Source: Acidobacteriota bacterium
Lineage (GTDB): Bacteria > Acidobacteriota > Terriglobia > Terriglobales > Acidobacteriaceae
Assembly: GCA_025359885.1 (NCBI GenBank)
Contig: JANYDG010000112.1
Location: 37,555-101,554 of the forward strand
Reading direction: 5' to 3'
Length of the DNA: 64,000 nt
The notes under the pieces were generated by a model. It searched no databases and was not told the origin of the DNA. It worked only from the letters and a program-made list of their open reading frames with translations. Shown here in pieces: positions 43,194 to 52,896 of the stretch (the first letter of the stretch is position 1; the number at the start of each line of letters is the position of its first letter). Both the position numbers and the translations under genes were made by a program.

Positions 43194-44555
43194 CTAAGGC
43201 GTACCCAGTGTACCGGAGAGCAGCAGGGAGCGCGCCTCGCCGACGAGGTAAAGGCTGCCGCTGACGACGATACGCTGCGGATTGAGTGCACGGGCGAATT
43301 GCAGAGCTTCTCTAACGGTCGAGGCGGCTGTGGCAATGGTACCGGTGGCTAGGGCGGAGGCAAGGAGGTCTTCCAGCTCGCGGGCGCGGGGACTGTGGAT
43401 GGGCGCGAGGACGACTTGGTCAAAGAGCGGGAAAAGGATCTGGGACATTTCAGCGAGGGGCTTGTCGTGCAGGCAGGCAAAGACTAAAACAGACACGCCG
43501 CTTCCTTCAGCCGTCGCATTCAACGTAGAGCGGAGGGCCCAGGCGCCGGCGGGGTTGTGGGCGACGTCGAGGATGATTGGGGGCCAGCCGGGCAGTCGGA
43601 GGGTTTCGAAGCGGCCGGGCCAGTAGGTGGCGCGGATGCCTTTTTCAATGGCAGGGGCGGTGATGGGAAAGTGATGGGTTTGGGCTAGTTCGACAGCAGT
43701 GGCGATGGCCAGGGCAATGTTGCGGTGCTGGTGCGCGCCTTTGAGCGGGGAGTCTACCGTGATGGTCTGGCCGAGGACTTCAAGGGCATAAGCCTCGGTG
43801 GCGTTGGCGTGGAGGGTCGGCATGTATTCGGTGGCGGAGACTCCGCGAACTTCGAGCGTGACTGCGACCTCGCCGATGGCCTGGTTGGCTGCGGGGTGCT
43901 GCGGAAGGGTGACGAGCGTGCCGCCAGGGCGCAGGATGCCAGCCTTTTCTCGGGCGATGAGATCGATGGTCGCGCCAAGCCATTCCTGGTGGTCCAGGGC
44001 AATGTCGGTGATGACGGAAACCAGCGGATCGACGATGTTGGTGGCGTCGAGGCGGCCGCCCATGCCGACCTCAAGGACGGCGAGATCAACCTTCTCTTCA
44101 GCGAAGTAGAGGAAGGCAAGAGCGGTGAGCAGTTCAAAAAAGCTCGGCAGATGGGCGAGCGCGCCGCTATCGACCAGTTGCTGGGCGGCGGCGATGGTGC
44201 GGAAGTAGTGATCGGCGAAGGCCTCGTCGGGAATGTCCTGGCTCGGCAAACCTGGCCCGATGAGGCGGATGCGCTCGTTGACGCGGTCAAGATGCGGCGA
44301 AGTGTAGAGGCCGACGCGCAGCCCTGCGGCCTGGGCGATCGCGGCGAGCGTGGCCGAGGTTGAGCCCTTGCCGTTGGTTCCCGCTATGAGTACGGAGGGG
44401 AAATGCTGCTGCGGGTTGTCGAGAGCCTCGGCGAGCAGGCTGATCTGGTCAAGCGAAAACTTGCGGCGCGGCTGGCCGGGAACGCCGAGCAGCTCGGGGA
44501 CGAGGGTGTTGAGGTGGGCGATGGCTTCGGCGTAGGTGGGTGGGGTGGGGGGCAT
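43194..44555 (-). CDS. folC: Folylpolyglutamate synthase / dihydrofolate synthase
   Basis: 453 residues from ATG at 44555, with AAAGGAG upstream. FolC adds glutamates to folates, and in bacteria often also makes dihydrofolate from dihydropteroate. ATP loop SVLIAGTNGKGSTSA; YTSPHLDRVNERIR; LAVLEVGMGGRLDATN; ITDIALDHQEWLG; HNPAGAWAL at the C-terminal domain. All Mur-ligase-type motifs are present. First gene of the minus-strand operon with plsC and the M23 peptidase. Confidence 0.95.
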   Translation of the reverse strand: MPPTPPTYAEAIAHLNTLVPELLGVPGQPRRKFSLDQISLLAEALDNPQQHFPSVLIAGTNGKGSTSATLAAIAQAAGLRVGLYTSPHLDRVNERIRLIGPGLPSQDIPDEAFADHYFRTIAAAQQLVDSGALAHLPSFFELLTALAFLYFAEEKVDLAVLEVGMGGRLDATNIVDPLVSVITDIALDHQEWLGATIDLIAREKAGILRPGGTLVTLPQHPAANQAIGEVAVTLEVRGVSATEYMPTLHANATEAYALEVLGQTITVDSPLKGAHQHRNIALAIATAVELAQTHHFPITAPAIEKGIRATYWPGRFETLRLPGWPPIILDVAHNPAGAWALRSTLNATAEGSGVSVLVFACLHDKPLAEMSQILFPLFDQVVLAPIHSPRARELEDLLASALATGTIATAASTVREALQFARALNPQRIVVSGSLYLVGEARSLLLSGTLGTP

Positions 44556-44567
44556 GGCTCCTTTATT

Positions 44568-44781
44568 TTAAGGGACTAGGGAATAGCCCGGGGCGGTTTC
44601 AGCTTTGCGGAGAGCCTTGTGGATGATCACTTTGAGGTAGGCCTGGTAGCGTACGCCGCGCCCGGGCGGCCTGGGCGTGGGCTTTTTCAAACTCGGCGGC
44701 TCGTTGGTCTCCGTGGGACTGTCACCACTGGGCTTCTTCGGCTTCACTCGCGAATGTCTTGAGTCTCATTTCTTCCAGCAT
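44568..44781 (-). pseudogene. Broken CopG/BrnA-type antitoxin remnant
   Basis: Reading the minus strand from ATG at 44781 (GGAAAGG upstream) gives MLEEMRLKTFASEAEEAQW, then TGA where such antitoxins have a second Trp. The frame continues QSHGDQRAAEFEKAHAQAA. A frameshift near 44664 is needed to read RGVRYQAYLKVIIHKALRKA and a TAA stop at 44568. Both halves match the CopG-family antitoxins (PF12441 type) that pair with BrnT-like toxins. No toxin gene is visible on either side. With one stop and one frameshift it is dead. Confidence 0.6.
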
Positions 44782-45016
44782 TTCCTTTCCCCTTGTGGGA
44801 TGTGAAGTGTCTTCGTAGCCGCTTTTCAGCTGTTCATGTGGTCACGACCCAGCTTCTGCCATTAACTATCGCCGTCCCGCTACGATGAGGATCCTATCAA
44901 TCTCAAATTAGTAGTCGAAAATGTGGCTACAATACAAATTGGTTCGTTTGGAAGCTTGAGACCTATACGCTCTTATGATGTCACTTTAATAAAGGACTTG
45001 AGTCAAATTGCATCCC

Positions 45017-46084
45017 CTAGTCTGAAGTAGCAAGGTAGGGCCGGACTCTATGCAAGTGCTTCCAACTCACAAATTCGGCAAGCCCACCGAAGTCGGGAAA
45101 AAGTGTTCGTCTTGATACGCCAAGCCCTGCGAGTGTCCTGAGTACATCTTCGGGATCCTGAATCTTGAATTGAATTTGGCGCAGTCGCAGTTGTTCCAAC
45201 TTGGAATCGCCAATTGATTCCAACCTTAACTTATGAAGAAGCAACTCCTGAGTCTTTCCAAAGATAACGAAACGACCCTCTTGTGCAGCAACTCGCGGGT
45301 GAATAGCGGACGGCTCTATAGGCATCGCGTACTCGGGAAGTAAGGCTTTGGCGTCTTCCAATTTGTCGATCATCGTTTCCAGAGACGGTAGGTAGGCACC
45401 TGAGTCTTCGGACCATGGCAATAAAGGTGCGTACCATGTATCGCTAAGATGGTTAGCCAGCCAATAAGCATCCATCATCCAAATTGATACTTCGTTGTCG
45501 GCGTCCGATGAGTCGACAACTTGTTGATTGGCAGACTGGTGTCTCTTCTTAAAACCCTCGATAGCAAAAAACAATGCAGCAAGCGCATTGGTCGTCCAAT
45601 CCAGAAGCCGGGTGGGCACGCCGTGATGCTGCATCATGAAGTACCAGTCCATTGCAGTGACGGCTTCGTTCGCTTCGTTGAGCAAGTGGCCGTAGCTTTT
45701 GAAATCAATCCTCATGTCGTGCTCTAAATCGAATAATTCCGAAAATCTATGTGCTTCGAGTTCCTCATCTGGCTTTGGACTGTCGTCCTGCTTCTGAATA
45801 TCTTTAAAAAGCGAATCCCGGTAGAGCCCTGGCCGCAGACTTAGGTTGGTATCCGCGTGTCCGCGAAACCAGATCCCTCCTACAATTCGAGCATTATTGA
45901 GAAGGAACTCAGCATCGCATTCTCGCGCCAGCCAGTCCTCCTTTTGCCAGGCATCAGACAGTTCGCGAACCAAAAGTACAAATTCTTGAATACTAGAAAC
46001 TGAAGCAGCGGGTGTAATTTCCTGTAGGAGCTTCCGGAGCGTTTGCCGTTTCGTCGAAACTGGACCGCAAGTTTGATCGCCCAT
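45017..46084 (-). CDS. FRG-domain protein
   Basis: 355 residues from ATG at 46084 with GGAGGA upstream. The FRG domain spans about 65-270: WFRGHADTNLSLRPGLYR, then FMMQHHGVPTRLLDWTTNAL and LFFAIEG, then PRVAAQEGRFVIFG; the F-R-G signature is near residue 74. The domain occurs in mobile and defence-associated proteins; its activity is not established. Codon use is AT-richer than in neighbouring genes and less G/C-biased at third positions, suggesting transfer. It is flanked by an antitoxin remnant and dispersed repeats, between the housekeeping genes folC and mutS2. Confidence 0.8.
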   Translation of the reverse strand: MGDQTCGPVSTKRQTLRKLLQEITPAASVSSIQEFVLLVRELSDAWQKEDWLARECDAEFLLNNARIVGGIWFRGHADTNLSLRPGLYRDSLFKDIQKQDDSPKPDEELEAHRFSELFDLEHDMRIDFKSYGHLLNEANEAVTAMDWYFMMQHHGVPTRLLDWTTNALAALFFAIEGFKKRHQSANQQVVDSSDADNEVSIWMMDAYWLANHLSDTWYAPLLPWSEDSGAYLPSLETMIDKLEDAKALLPEYAMPIEPSAIHPRVAAQEGRFVIFGKTQELLLHKLRLESIGDSKLEQLRLRQIQFKIQDPEDVLRTLAGLGVSRRTLFPDFGGLAEFVSWKHLHRVRPYLATSD

Positions 46085-46581
46085 CCAAATCCTCCGCTAA
46101 CTAAAGTCTATCCCATAAACCTTCCAAGTATTGTGCCTTGGAGCCAAACTCGTGCCCCTTCCTACACCACTCGGGACGGTGATTGGATGCAGCGTTGTGA
46201 GGGGTAGAGTTGGACGGTTGCTGTGGTGATGGCGATGGTGCTGGTCGCGACATGCAATTTCGTAGAAGACAAGTACACGGCAGGGCTTGAAGGCCCGGAA
46301 AGAGATCTGCTTGAATTGCCGAGGTTGAATCCCTGGCCTACCCATCTAATGCGGTTTGGAGGATTTGTTGGGGTAAGGCCCGGGGCTGAAGCCCGGGTTT
46401 ATATCGCGTTTAGGCCAGTCGCCTGAAGGCAACTGCTCCCTCCAGAAGAGCGAGGGCAACAGCAGATTCCCTTCGGGAATGACAGAAAAAGGCAAGGACA
46501 AAAGCAGCTCCTTCGCTGCGCTCAGCAGGAACCATCCTTTTTCTTGGGATGGATTTGTTTGGATGCTCTATGGGAGCGGAA
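46085..46581. other. Noncoding spacer with dispersed repeats
   Basis: No credible gene is seen. At 46379-46397 two CCCGGG blocks flank GCTGAAG, a common type of intergenic palindrome. At 46459-46488 lies the second copy of the CAGATTCCCT...GGAATGACAGAAA repeat found at 24454. The sequence after it (CTCCTTCGCTGCGCTCAGCAGG) is a further low-complexity word. The rest holds nothing recognised. Confidence 0.6.
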
Positions 46582-49101
46582 CTACTGGCGGAGGTGCGCT
46601 GTGGTGGCTCCTGCGCCGCCTTCCATTTGGGTGGGTTCTTCGATTCTTGCGATGTGGGGGTGGGATTTCAGGAATTCGCGGAGGGCGCGGCGGAGGATAC
46701 CCATGCCGGTACCGTGGATGACGCGGATCTGGAGGAGGCCGGCGAGGAAGGCCTGGTCGAGGTACTGGTCTAGTTCCTGGGTGGCTTCGTCGACGGTGCG
46801 GCCGATGAGGTTGATTTCTGCGCGCAGGTTTTCTGAGCCGGAGCTGGTGACGGTGACGCGGACGCCTTTTTGGCGGGCTACGGCGTCGAGCGGTTTTTCG
46901 CGGGGTACTTCCTTGCCGGCGGGGGCGACGACTTCAGCGATATCGTCGCGCTTGATGCGCATTTTCAGGGGGCCGAGGGCGACTTCGTAGAGGTCTTTTT
47001 CGACTTCGCGGGCGACGGTGGCAACCTTATTCATGCTCTTGATGCGGACCTGGTCGCCGACCGCGACGTGTTTGACGAGGTGGGGCTGGGCGTTGGGGTC
47101 TCCGACATCGGCCCCATGTTTGTGGGCGTCGACGGTGGAGTTGAACTGCTCCTCAAAGTCGCGGCGGAGGCGCTGGATGCGGCGCTCGGATTCTTTAGAG
47201 AGCTTGAGCTGGCCGGCGCGATCTTCAATGGCGCTGACGGTCTGGCGCATCTGGTATTCGAAGTCTTTGAGGAGGGAGGCGAGTTTTTGCTCGAGCTCCT
47301 TGGTGCGGCGCTTGAGTTCGAGGTCGCCTTCGCGGGCGAGTTTGGCGCGCTCCTGGTTGAGGGCGTATTTCTCTTCGCGGGCGGATTTCTGGGCAGCTTC
47401 GAGGTCGCGGGTCTGGCGGTGGAGGTTTTCGAGGAAGCGGCTGATGTCGGCGTGCTGGGTGCCGAGGCGGCTTCGTGCTTCGGCGACGATGGTCGGGTTG
47501 AGACCGAGTCGTGCGGCGGTGCTGATGCCGGCAGAGGCCCCGGGGAGGCCGAGTCGGAGCTGGTAGTTGGGGATGAGGGTGGTTTCGTCGACCCCAGCGG
47601 CGGCATTGAGTACGCCCTGGGCGTTGGCGGCGTAGATTTTGAGGCTGGTGTGGTGGGTGCTGATGAGCGACCAGGAGTTGGCGACGCGGAAGAAATCGGC
47701 GACGGCGACGGCGAGAGCGCTGCCTTCGTCGGGGTCGGTGGCAGAGCCGAGTTCGTCGAGGAGGACCAGGGAGGTGGCGTTGGCGAGGTGGGAGATGCGG
47801 GCAATTCGATCGATATTGACGATGTGGGCGGAGAAGCTGCTTTGGCCCTGATCGATAGATTGGGCGTCGCCGATGTCGGCGAGGAAGGCATCAAAAACCG
47901 GTAGTGTGGCGACTGCGGCGGGGACGGGGATGCCGGCCTGGGCCATGAGCGCGCAGAGTGCGGCGGTCTTGAGGGTGACGGTTTTGCCGCCGGTGTTGGG
48001 GCCGCTGATGATGAGCTGGCGGTGTGTGGCGGTTAACTCAAGAGTAAAAGGGACGATACTGCCGCCCGAGGCTTTGAGGCGCTTTTCGAGCAGTGGGTGG
48101 CGGGCGGATTCCAGTCTGAAAAGCTCGGTCGAGAACTCGGGGCGAACACCGTCGTAGGCGATTGAGAAGCGGGCGCGGGCCTGGAGGGTGTCGAGCTGGG
48201 CGAGGACGCACGCGCCGACGGTGAGCTGGTCGGCAAAGGTGCCCACGAGGGCGGTGAGGGCGACGAAGATGCGATGGATCTCGGCTTGCTCTTCTTCGAG
48301 CAGGCGGACGAGCTCGTTATTCTGCTCGATGGTTTCGAGGGGTTCGAGGTAGACGGTTTGCCCCGAGGAGCTGGCACCGTGGACGACGCCGGACACTTTG
48401 CGTTTCTGTTCTGACTTGACTGGGATAACGAAGCGGTCGCCGCGGATAGTGATGAGCTCGTCCTGGACTTGGTCGCTTGCGGAGAGCTTGCGGAGGGCGG
48501 CGCGGAGGCTCTCTTCGATGACGCGCTGCTGGCGCTGTTGTTCGTTGCGGAGGCGGGAGAGCTCGGGGCTGGCGTCGTCGGCGAGGGAGCCATCGGGGAG
48601 GAGCTTGCGCTGGATGGCTTCCGCGAGGGGGCTGAGGGATTGGGTGAGGGCTGCGGAGAGCTCGTGAAGGCCGGGAATGAGGGTGTTCGCGGGGGGATTT
48701 TTGAGCAGGGATTGCCAGGCAGCGACGTCAGAGGCGAGGCGGGCAATGGCTTGGAATTCGTTGGGCTCGAGGGCGGCACCGTGGATTTTGGATTTATGGC
48801 CGAGGTGGGTGGGGTCGAAGAGGCCGCCCAAGGGGATGGTGACCTGGGTGTTGAGCAGGACGCGGGTTTCCTGAACGAGCTGGTGTTGGTGGTCGATCCA
48901 CGTCTCGTCGGTGCTGGGGACGAAAGCGAGGAGCGCTTCTTTGCCGGGGCGGGAGATGGCGTAGTAGGCGACGAGGGCGAGCAGCGGCGGCCATTCGAGG
49001 GCGGCTGCGTCGAGGTAGGGGACGGGTGCGGGGGTGGGGTTGAAGAGCGAGGACGCAGACTGGGCGGGAGTGGGGGCGGGTTGTGATTCAGGGAGGGCCA
49101 T
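46582..49101 (-). CDS. mutS2: MutS2-family ATPase/endonuclease
   Basis: 839 residues from ATG at 49101. MutS2 suppresses recombination or acts in ribosome rescue, depending on the species. The N-terminal core/clamp domains are followed by a Walker A ISGPNTGGKTVTLKTAALC and Walker B LVLLDELGSATDP, with the signature THHTSLKIYAANAQG. A long coiled coil (about 540-640) and a KOW-like region (VAVGDQVRIKSMNKVA) follow. A C-terminal Smr domain ends the protein (IRVIHGTGMGILRRAL). In the Smr region the usual LDLR-G element reads INLIGR. No canonical mismatch-recognition N-terminus of MutS1. Confidence 0.93.
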   Translation of the reverse strand: MALPESQPAPTPAQSASSLFNPTPAPVPYLDAAALEWPPLLALVAYYAISRPGKEALLAFVPSTDETWIDHQHQLVQETRVLLNTQVTIPLGGLFDPTHLGHKSKIHGAALEPNEFQAIARLASDVAAWQSLLKNPPANTLIPGLHELSAALTQSLSPLAEAIQRKLLPDGSLADDASPELSRLRNEQQRQQRVIEESLRAALRKLSASDQVQDELITIRGDRFVIPVKSEQKRKVSGVVHGASSSGQTVYLEPLETIEQNNELVRLLEEEQAEIHRIFVALTALVGTFADQLTVGACVLAQLDTLQARARFSIAYDGVRPEFSTELFRLESARHPLLEKRLKASGGSIVPFTLELTATHRQLIISGPNTGGKTVTLKTAALCALMAQAGIPVPAAVATLPVFDAFLADIGDAQSIDQGQSSFSAHIVNIDRIARISHLANATSLVLLDELGSATDPDEGSALAVAVADFFRVANSWSLISTHHTSLKIYAANAQGVLNAAAGVDETTLIPNYQLRLGLPGASAGISTAARLGLNPTIVAEARSRLGTQHADISRFLENLHRQTRDLEAAQKSAREEKYALNQERAKLAREGDLELKRRTKELEQKLASLLKDFEYQMRQTVSAIEDRAGQLKLSKESERRIQRLRRDFEEQFNSTVDAHKHGADVGDPNAQPHLVKHVAVGDQVRIKSMNKVATVAREVEKDLYEVALGPLKMRIKRDDIAEVVAPAGKEVPREKPLDAVARQKGVRVTVTSSGSENLRAEINLIGRTVDEATQELDQYLDQAFLAGLLQIRVIHGTGMGILRRALREFLKSHPHIARIEEPTQMEGGAGATTAHLRQ

Positions 49102-49186
49102 TGCTTCTCTATGGTAGCTGGTTGGCGATTGTGGCGGATGGGCGGCGCTGATCGGTTAGTCTTGAGCGGGAAAGACGGCGGGTGGG

Positions 49187-49627
49187 ATGCGGCGACGGAT
49201 TCAACTGGTGGTCGGTTTTGCGGTGTATTTAATTGCGTTCTTTTTGCCTGCGGTGAAGGCGACGGACGGGGATGTTGCGGGGCTGCAGGGCTGGGTTTGC
49301 GCTGCGTGGTCGCTGGTGTTGTCGTTTGCCGTGTTGCGCGGCGGGCTTCAGTCGCTCAAGCCAGATCATTTTCTGCTGATTCTGAGTGGGCTGGTCAATC
49401 CGCTGATGGTGGTGTACCTGGGGCTTTGGGCCTGGCCGCGCTTTGCGCGGATTCGCATGGGGATCGGTGCTGCGGTTGGGGCTGGCTTGGTTTCAAGCTG
49501 GGTCTATCTCGTGACGCAGAAGTTTGCCCTCCTGGCGGGGCATTTTCTTTGGGTTGCTGGGATTCTCATCATTCTCTCCACAGAGATTGGCAGGCCAGGT
49601 AAGCGGGTGCCTGAGGTGGAACGATGA
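49187..49627 (+). CDS. Small integral membrane protein, unknown function
   Basis: 146 residues from ATG 49187 with GGTGGG upstream. Four hydrophobic segments: near 7-23, 38-52, 62-82 and 94-132 (the last probably two short helices). No family is recognised. Its stop codon overlaps the ATG of the next gene (ATGA), so it is translationally coupled to a lipoprotein esterase. A cell-envelope role is inferred from this pairing. Confidence 0.7.
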   Translation: MRRRIQLVVGFAVYLIAFFLPAVKATDGDVAGLQGWVCAAWSLVLSFAVLRGGLQSLKPDHFLLILSGLVNPLMVVYLGLWAWPRFARIRMGIGAAVGAGLVSSWVYLVTQKFALLAGHFLWVAGILIILSTEIGRPGKRVPEVER

Positions 49628-50517
49628 GGCCCTGGCTGCGTAGTTTGAGTGCGGCGGCATTGGCGATGCTGGTGGCGCTGTTCGTTTGCGGTTGCGGCCA
49701 GGGTTCGAATGCACTGACCGACCGCCCGCAGATCGCGTCTGGAGTGGTGATGCGGGATGTCATTCTTCAGAGCGCAAGCCTGGGGCGAGAGATGCCGTAC
49801 CGGGTCTTTATGCCGGAAAAGATGGCGGAGGGGCAGCGGCTACCGGTGGTGTATCTGCTGCACGGGAATGGCGGCAGTTACCGGGAGTGGTCGAATGGTT
49901 CGGATGTGAGCCGGTATGCAGCCAGGGGATATTCAAAGCTTGGGATCATTCTGGTGATGCCCGAGGGAGGAAGCTCCTACTATCTGAACTCCGTCGGGCG
50001 GCCGGAGGAACGGTTTGAAGATTATCTGACGCGGGATCTGATCGCGGATGTAGAGAGGCGGTTTCCGGCGCGGCGGGACCGGGCAGGACGGGCGATTGTG
50101 GGCGTCTCGATGGGCGGATTTGCGGCGATGAAACTGGCGCTGAGCCGTCCGGAGCTGTATGGGTTTGCGGGTGGTATCAGCCCGGCGATTGATGTGGCCC
50201 AGCGGCGGTTCAGCTGGCGGCGGTGGGGGCAGTGGGTGCGGTTTCGGGAGCTGCTGGGACCGTGGGGAAGCGAGGCGCGTAAGGCGCGGGATCCATTTGC
50301 GCTGGCGCTCACGGCGCGGCCTGAAAATACGCCGTATCTCTACCTTACCGCCGGGCAGCAGGAGCCGCTGCAGGAGCCGATTCAGCGGTTTGCTCAGCGA
50401 TTGAACGCTCGGGGATTTCTTTCACAGCTGCGCGCGAAACCGGGCGGGCATGACTGGGGTGAGTGGGATGCGCAGATTCCGGGGTGCTTCGAGGCTCTTG
50501 AGCTGATCTTGCGCTAG
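49624..50517 (+). CDS. Lipoprotein esterase (esterase D/PF00756 family)
   Basis: 297 residues from ATG 49624. N-terminal lipobox LFVCGCGQ indicates a lipid-anchored protein. Alpha/beta-hydrolase motifs: VVYLLHGNGGSYREW (oxyanion), AIVGVSMGGFAAMKL with the nucleophile Ser, and KPGGHDWGEWD with the His near the end. The family includes S-formylglutathione hydrolases, feruloyl esterases and mycolyltransferases; the substrate is not predictable. It shares an ATGA overlap with the preceding membrane protein gene. Confidence 0.85.
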   Translation: MRPWLRSLSAAALAMLVALFVCGCGQGSNALTDRPQIASGVVMRDVILQSASLGREMPYRVFMPEKMAEGQRLPVVYLLHGNGGSYREWSNGSDVSRYAARGYSKLGIILVMPEGGSSYYLNSVGRPEERFEDYLTRDLIADVERRFPARRDRAGRAIVGVSMGGFAAMKLALSRPELYGFAGGISPAIDVAQRRFSWRRWGQWVRFRELLGPWGSEARKARDPFALALTARPENTPYLYLTAGQQEPLQEPIQRFAQRLNARGFLSQLRAKPGGHDWGEWDAQIPGCFEALELILR

Positions 50518-50521
50518 GCGC

Positions 50522-51586
50522 TCAAGGTAGCAGGTAGGGGGCTTCCATTTGCGTAGGGGCGCCTTTGATGAGCAGGGGCTTGAATTTGAGGTTGAGGGCG
50601 CGGGCGACTGCGGCTGCGTCGGCCGCGGCGGAGGGTGGCTGGGCGAAGCTGTCGGGGTGTTCGGGGTAGGCTTCGCAGACGCGGCCGGTGCGGTCGGTGC
50701 GGATGTAGAGCAGGGTTGGGCCTTTGGAGGGAGTCTGCCGGTTGGCGGTGGATCTGCTTCGCTCGGTTTCGAGCATCGCTTGGGCGTTGACTTGGGTAAC
50801 GGTGGCGGTAAGCAGCTGCTGGGCGGGAAGGGTGAATTCCCTGGCCCTCAGCTGAGGGTAGTCGGCACTCCGCAGCGGTTCGAGGAGGATAATGCGTCCC
50901 CTGACCATGAGGTTGGTGGGGAGGTCGTTGACCAGGGTGCGGGCAATTTGCTGCTGACCGAATGGGGCGAAGTCGTCAAAGGAAATGTAGCGGGCAAAGT
51001 CCTGACCACTCGCGATTTTAGGTTCAGCGTCTTCAAAGCAGACGCGGGCAAAGTTGGTGGTTTCCGCGGAGCTGGGCTGGCTTGGTGTTTCGTTTGGTGC
51101 CTCGGCAGATGACGGATCGGTAGAGGTGATACAGGCGTGGGAAAGCTGGTCAACCGGGACGGAGCCGGGGACTTTGCGGAGCCGGTTTAGCTGCGGAATG
51201 GGTTGAAGCACGGCATCGACGAAGTTCTGAATCCAGCGCGGGTAAAAGCTGCCGGTCGAGTGCTCTTCGACCACATTGCCGTTGACGATACGAGTCTGGG
51301 AGAAGTCACGGGAGTGAATGACGGTGCGATAGGTGATGCGATTGAGCCAGAAGATTTCTATCCCGGCGCGCATCTCGGTGTGGGCAGCGGACGGAGGTGC
51401 TACCTCAAGAAGCAGGTGAAAGGGCTGGTCACCGTCGGTGAGGGAGCTATGCTGAAGAGCGCGATCAATCGCGGCCTGGTTGGGGAGAGATGCTACTTCC
51501 GGTGGAAAGGCCTTGTTCCAGGAAGTGCAGGCACAAATACAGCTCAACACGCTGGTTAGCCCAATAGTGATGGTCAAACGGCGCAT
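50522..51586 (-). CDS. Lipoprotein of unknown function
   Basis: 354 residues from ATG at 51586; the frame extends further upstream but a lipoprotein signal (LTITIGLTSVLSCICACTSW) begins here. The middle contains beta-rich segments (HLLLEVAPPSAAHTEMRAGI, then IEIFWL) and a Ser/Pro/Glu-rich linker. The last ~60 residues (LLYIRTDRTGRVCEAYPEHP ... ALNLKFKPLLIKG) resemble a TonB-C-like domain of the kind that contacts energy transducers. Convergent with the esterase gene (stop codons about 4 bp apart). Exact role unknown. Confidence 0.65.
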   Translation of the reverse strand: MRRLTITIGLTSVLSCICACTSWNKAFPPEVASLPNQAAIDRALQHSSLTDGDQPFHLLLEVAPPSAAHTEMRAGIEIFWLNRITYRTVIHSRDFSQTRIVNGNVVEEHSTGSFYPRWIQNFVDAVLQPIPQLNRLRKVPGSVPVDQLSHACITSTDPSSAEAPNETPSQPSSAETTNFARVCFEDAEPKIASGQDFARYISFDDFAPFGQQQIARTLVNDLPTNLMVRGRIILLEPLRSADYPQLRAREFTLPAQQLLTATVTQVNAQAMLETERSRSTANRQTPSKGPTLLYIRTDRTGRVCEAYPEHPDSFAQPPSAAADAAAVARALNLKFKPLLIKGAPTQMEAPYLLP

Positions 51587-51782
51587 TGAACGAATGGTAG
51601 CACCCTGGAGAAAGAGACTTGGTAACTTGCCTGGATAATCTAAGGTCACCCCTGGCAAGGTTGGGAACAATTGCAAATCGGGATTCGGAATAAGTTCCAA
51701 CGAGCGTGGCCGGGTATTCGGTGATGGCCGGGGAGTGACGGAAGTCGCACTCATTCGCACGCCGGCGGATTAGAATCGGGGC

Positions 51783-52769
51783 ATGGATTTCCCTTTGATT
51801 CGAATGCGGCGACTGCGGCGGACTGAAGCGCTGCGCAACCTGGTGCGGGAGACACGGCTTGAGCCGGGGCAGTTGATCTATCCCCTGTTTATTTGCCCGG
51901 GCGAGGGTGTGCGCAAGGAGATCAGTTCAATGCCTGGGGTTTTCAACGTCTCAGTGGATGAGGCGGTGAAGGAAGCGGAAGAGGCAGCGCAACTGGGGCT
52001 CGGTGGACTGCTGCTGTTTGGCTTGCCAGAATCGAAGGACGAGGAAGGCACCGGGGCGTGGGATGACGCAGGGATCGTGCAGACGGCGCTGCGCGCGCTC
52101 AGGTCGAATGCTGCTTCAAAGAAGCTGGTGCTGATTGCCGACGTTTGCCTGTGCGAGTACACGAGCCACGGGCACTGCGGCATTGTGACGAAAACCGAGG
52201 CCGGGTTTGAGGTGGAGAACGATTCTTCGGTGGAGCTGCTGGGGCGGGCAGCGGCGAGCCTGGCGCGGGCCGGGGCGGATATTGTGGCTCCCAGCGACAT
52301 GATGGATGGCAGGGTAGCGGAGATTCGCCACGCTCTCGATGACGACGGGCTGGAGCAGACGCCGATTCTGAGCTATGCGAGCAAGTTTGCGTCGGCGTTT
52401 TATGGGCCATTTCGCGAGGCAGCGGACTCTGCGCCTCAGTTTGGCGACCGCAAGACGTACCAGATGGATGGGGCAAACGTGCGCGAGGCGCTCAGAGAGA
52501 TTGAGTTGGACCTTGGCGAGGGCGCGGACATGATCCTGATGAAGCCGGCGATGCCGTATCTCGACGTGGTGCGGGCAGCACGGGACCGGTTTGATGTGCC
52601 GATGGGGGCGTATCAGGTTTCAGGGGAGTATTCGATGCTTAAGGCGGCCTTTGCGCGGGGGTGGCTGGAGCCGGAACGGGCGATGATCGAGAGCCTGGTG
52701 GGGATGCGGCGGGCCGGGGCGGATTTTATTGTGACGTATTTTGCCAAGGAAGCAGGGCGGGTGCTGTAG
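51783..52769 (+). CDS. hemB: Delta-aminolevulinic acid dehydratase (porphobilinogen synthase)
   Basis: 328 residues from ATG 51783. HemB joins two 5-aminolevulinates to porphobilinogen in haem synthesis. [14 protein letters not shown] supplies three Cys of the catalytic zinc site (zinc-type enzyme). [15 protein letters not shown] and [12 protein letters not shown] carry the two active-site Lys. [10 protein letters not shown] is the conserved C-terminal substrate region. Full length. It is divergent from the lipoprotein gene, with ~200 bp between the starts. Confidence 0.96.
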   Translation: MDFPLIRMRRLRRTEALRNLVRETRLEPGQLIYPLFICPGEGVRKEISSMPGVFNVSVDEAVKEAEEAAQLGLGGLLLFGLPESKDEEGTGAWDDAGIVQTALRALRSNAASKKLVLIADVCLCEYTSHGHCGIVTKTEAGFEVENDSSVELLGRAAASLARAGADIVAPSDMMDGRVAEIRHALDDDGLEQTPILSYASKFASAFYGPFREAADSAPQFGDRKTYQMDGANVREALREIELDLGEGADMILMKPAMPYLDVVRAARDRFDVPMGAYQVSGEYSMLKAAFARGWLEPERAMIESLVGMRRAGADFIVTYFAKEAGRVL

Positions 52770-52896
52770 TCACCCAGTATCTCAGTTTAGCTAAGGGGTT
52801 GGGTCACAATCGGATGCGCGTTCAGGGCTGATGGGCCGTAGAGTGACAATTTCTGGTTCGCCTAATTGGACTCGATGAAAGATCCCCAACGATGAG

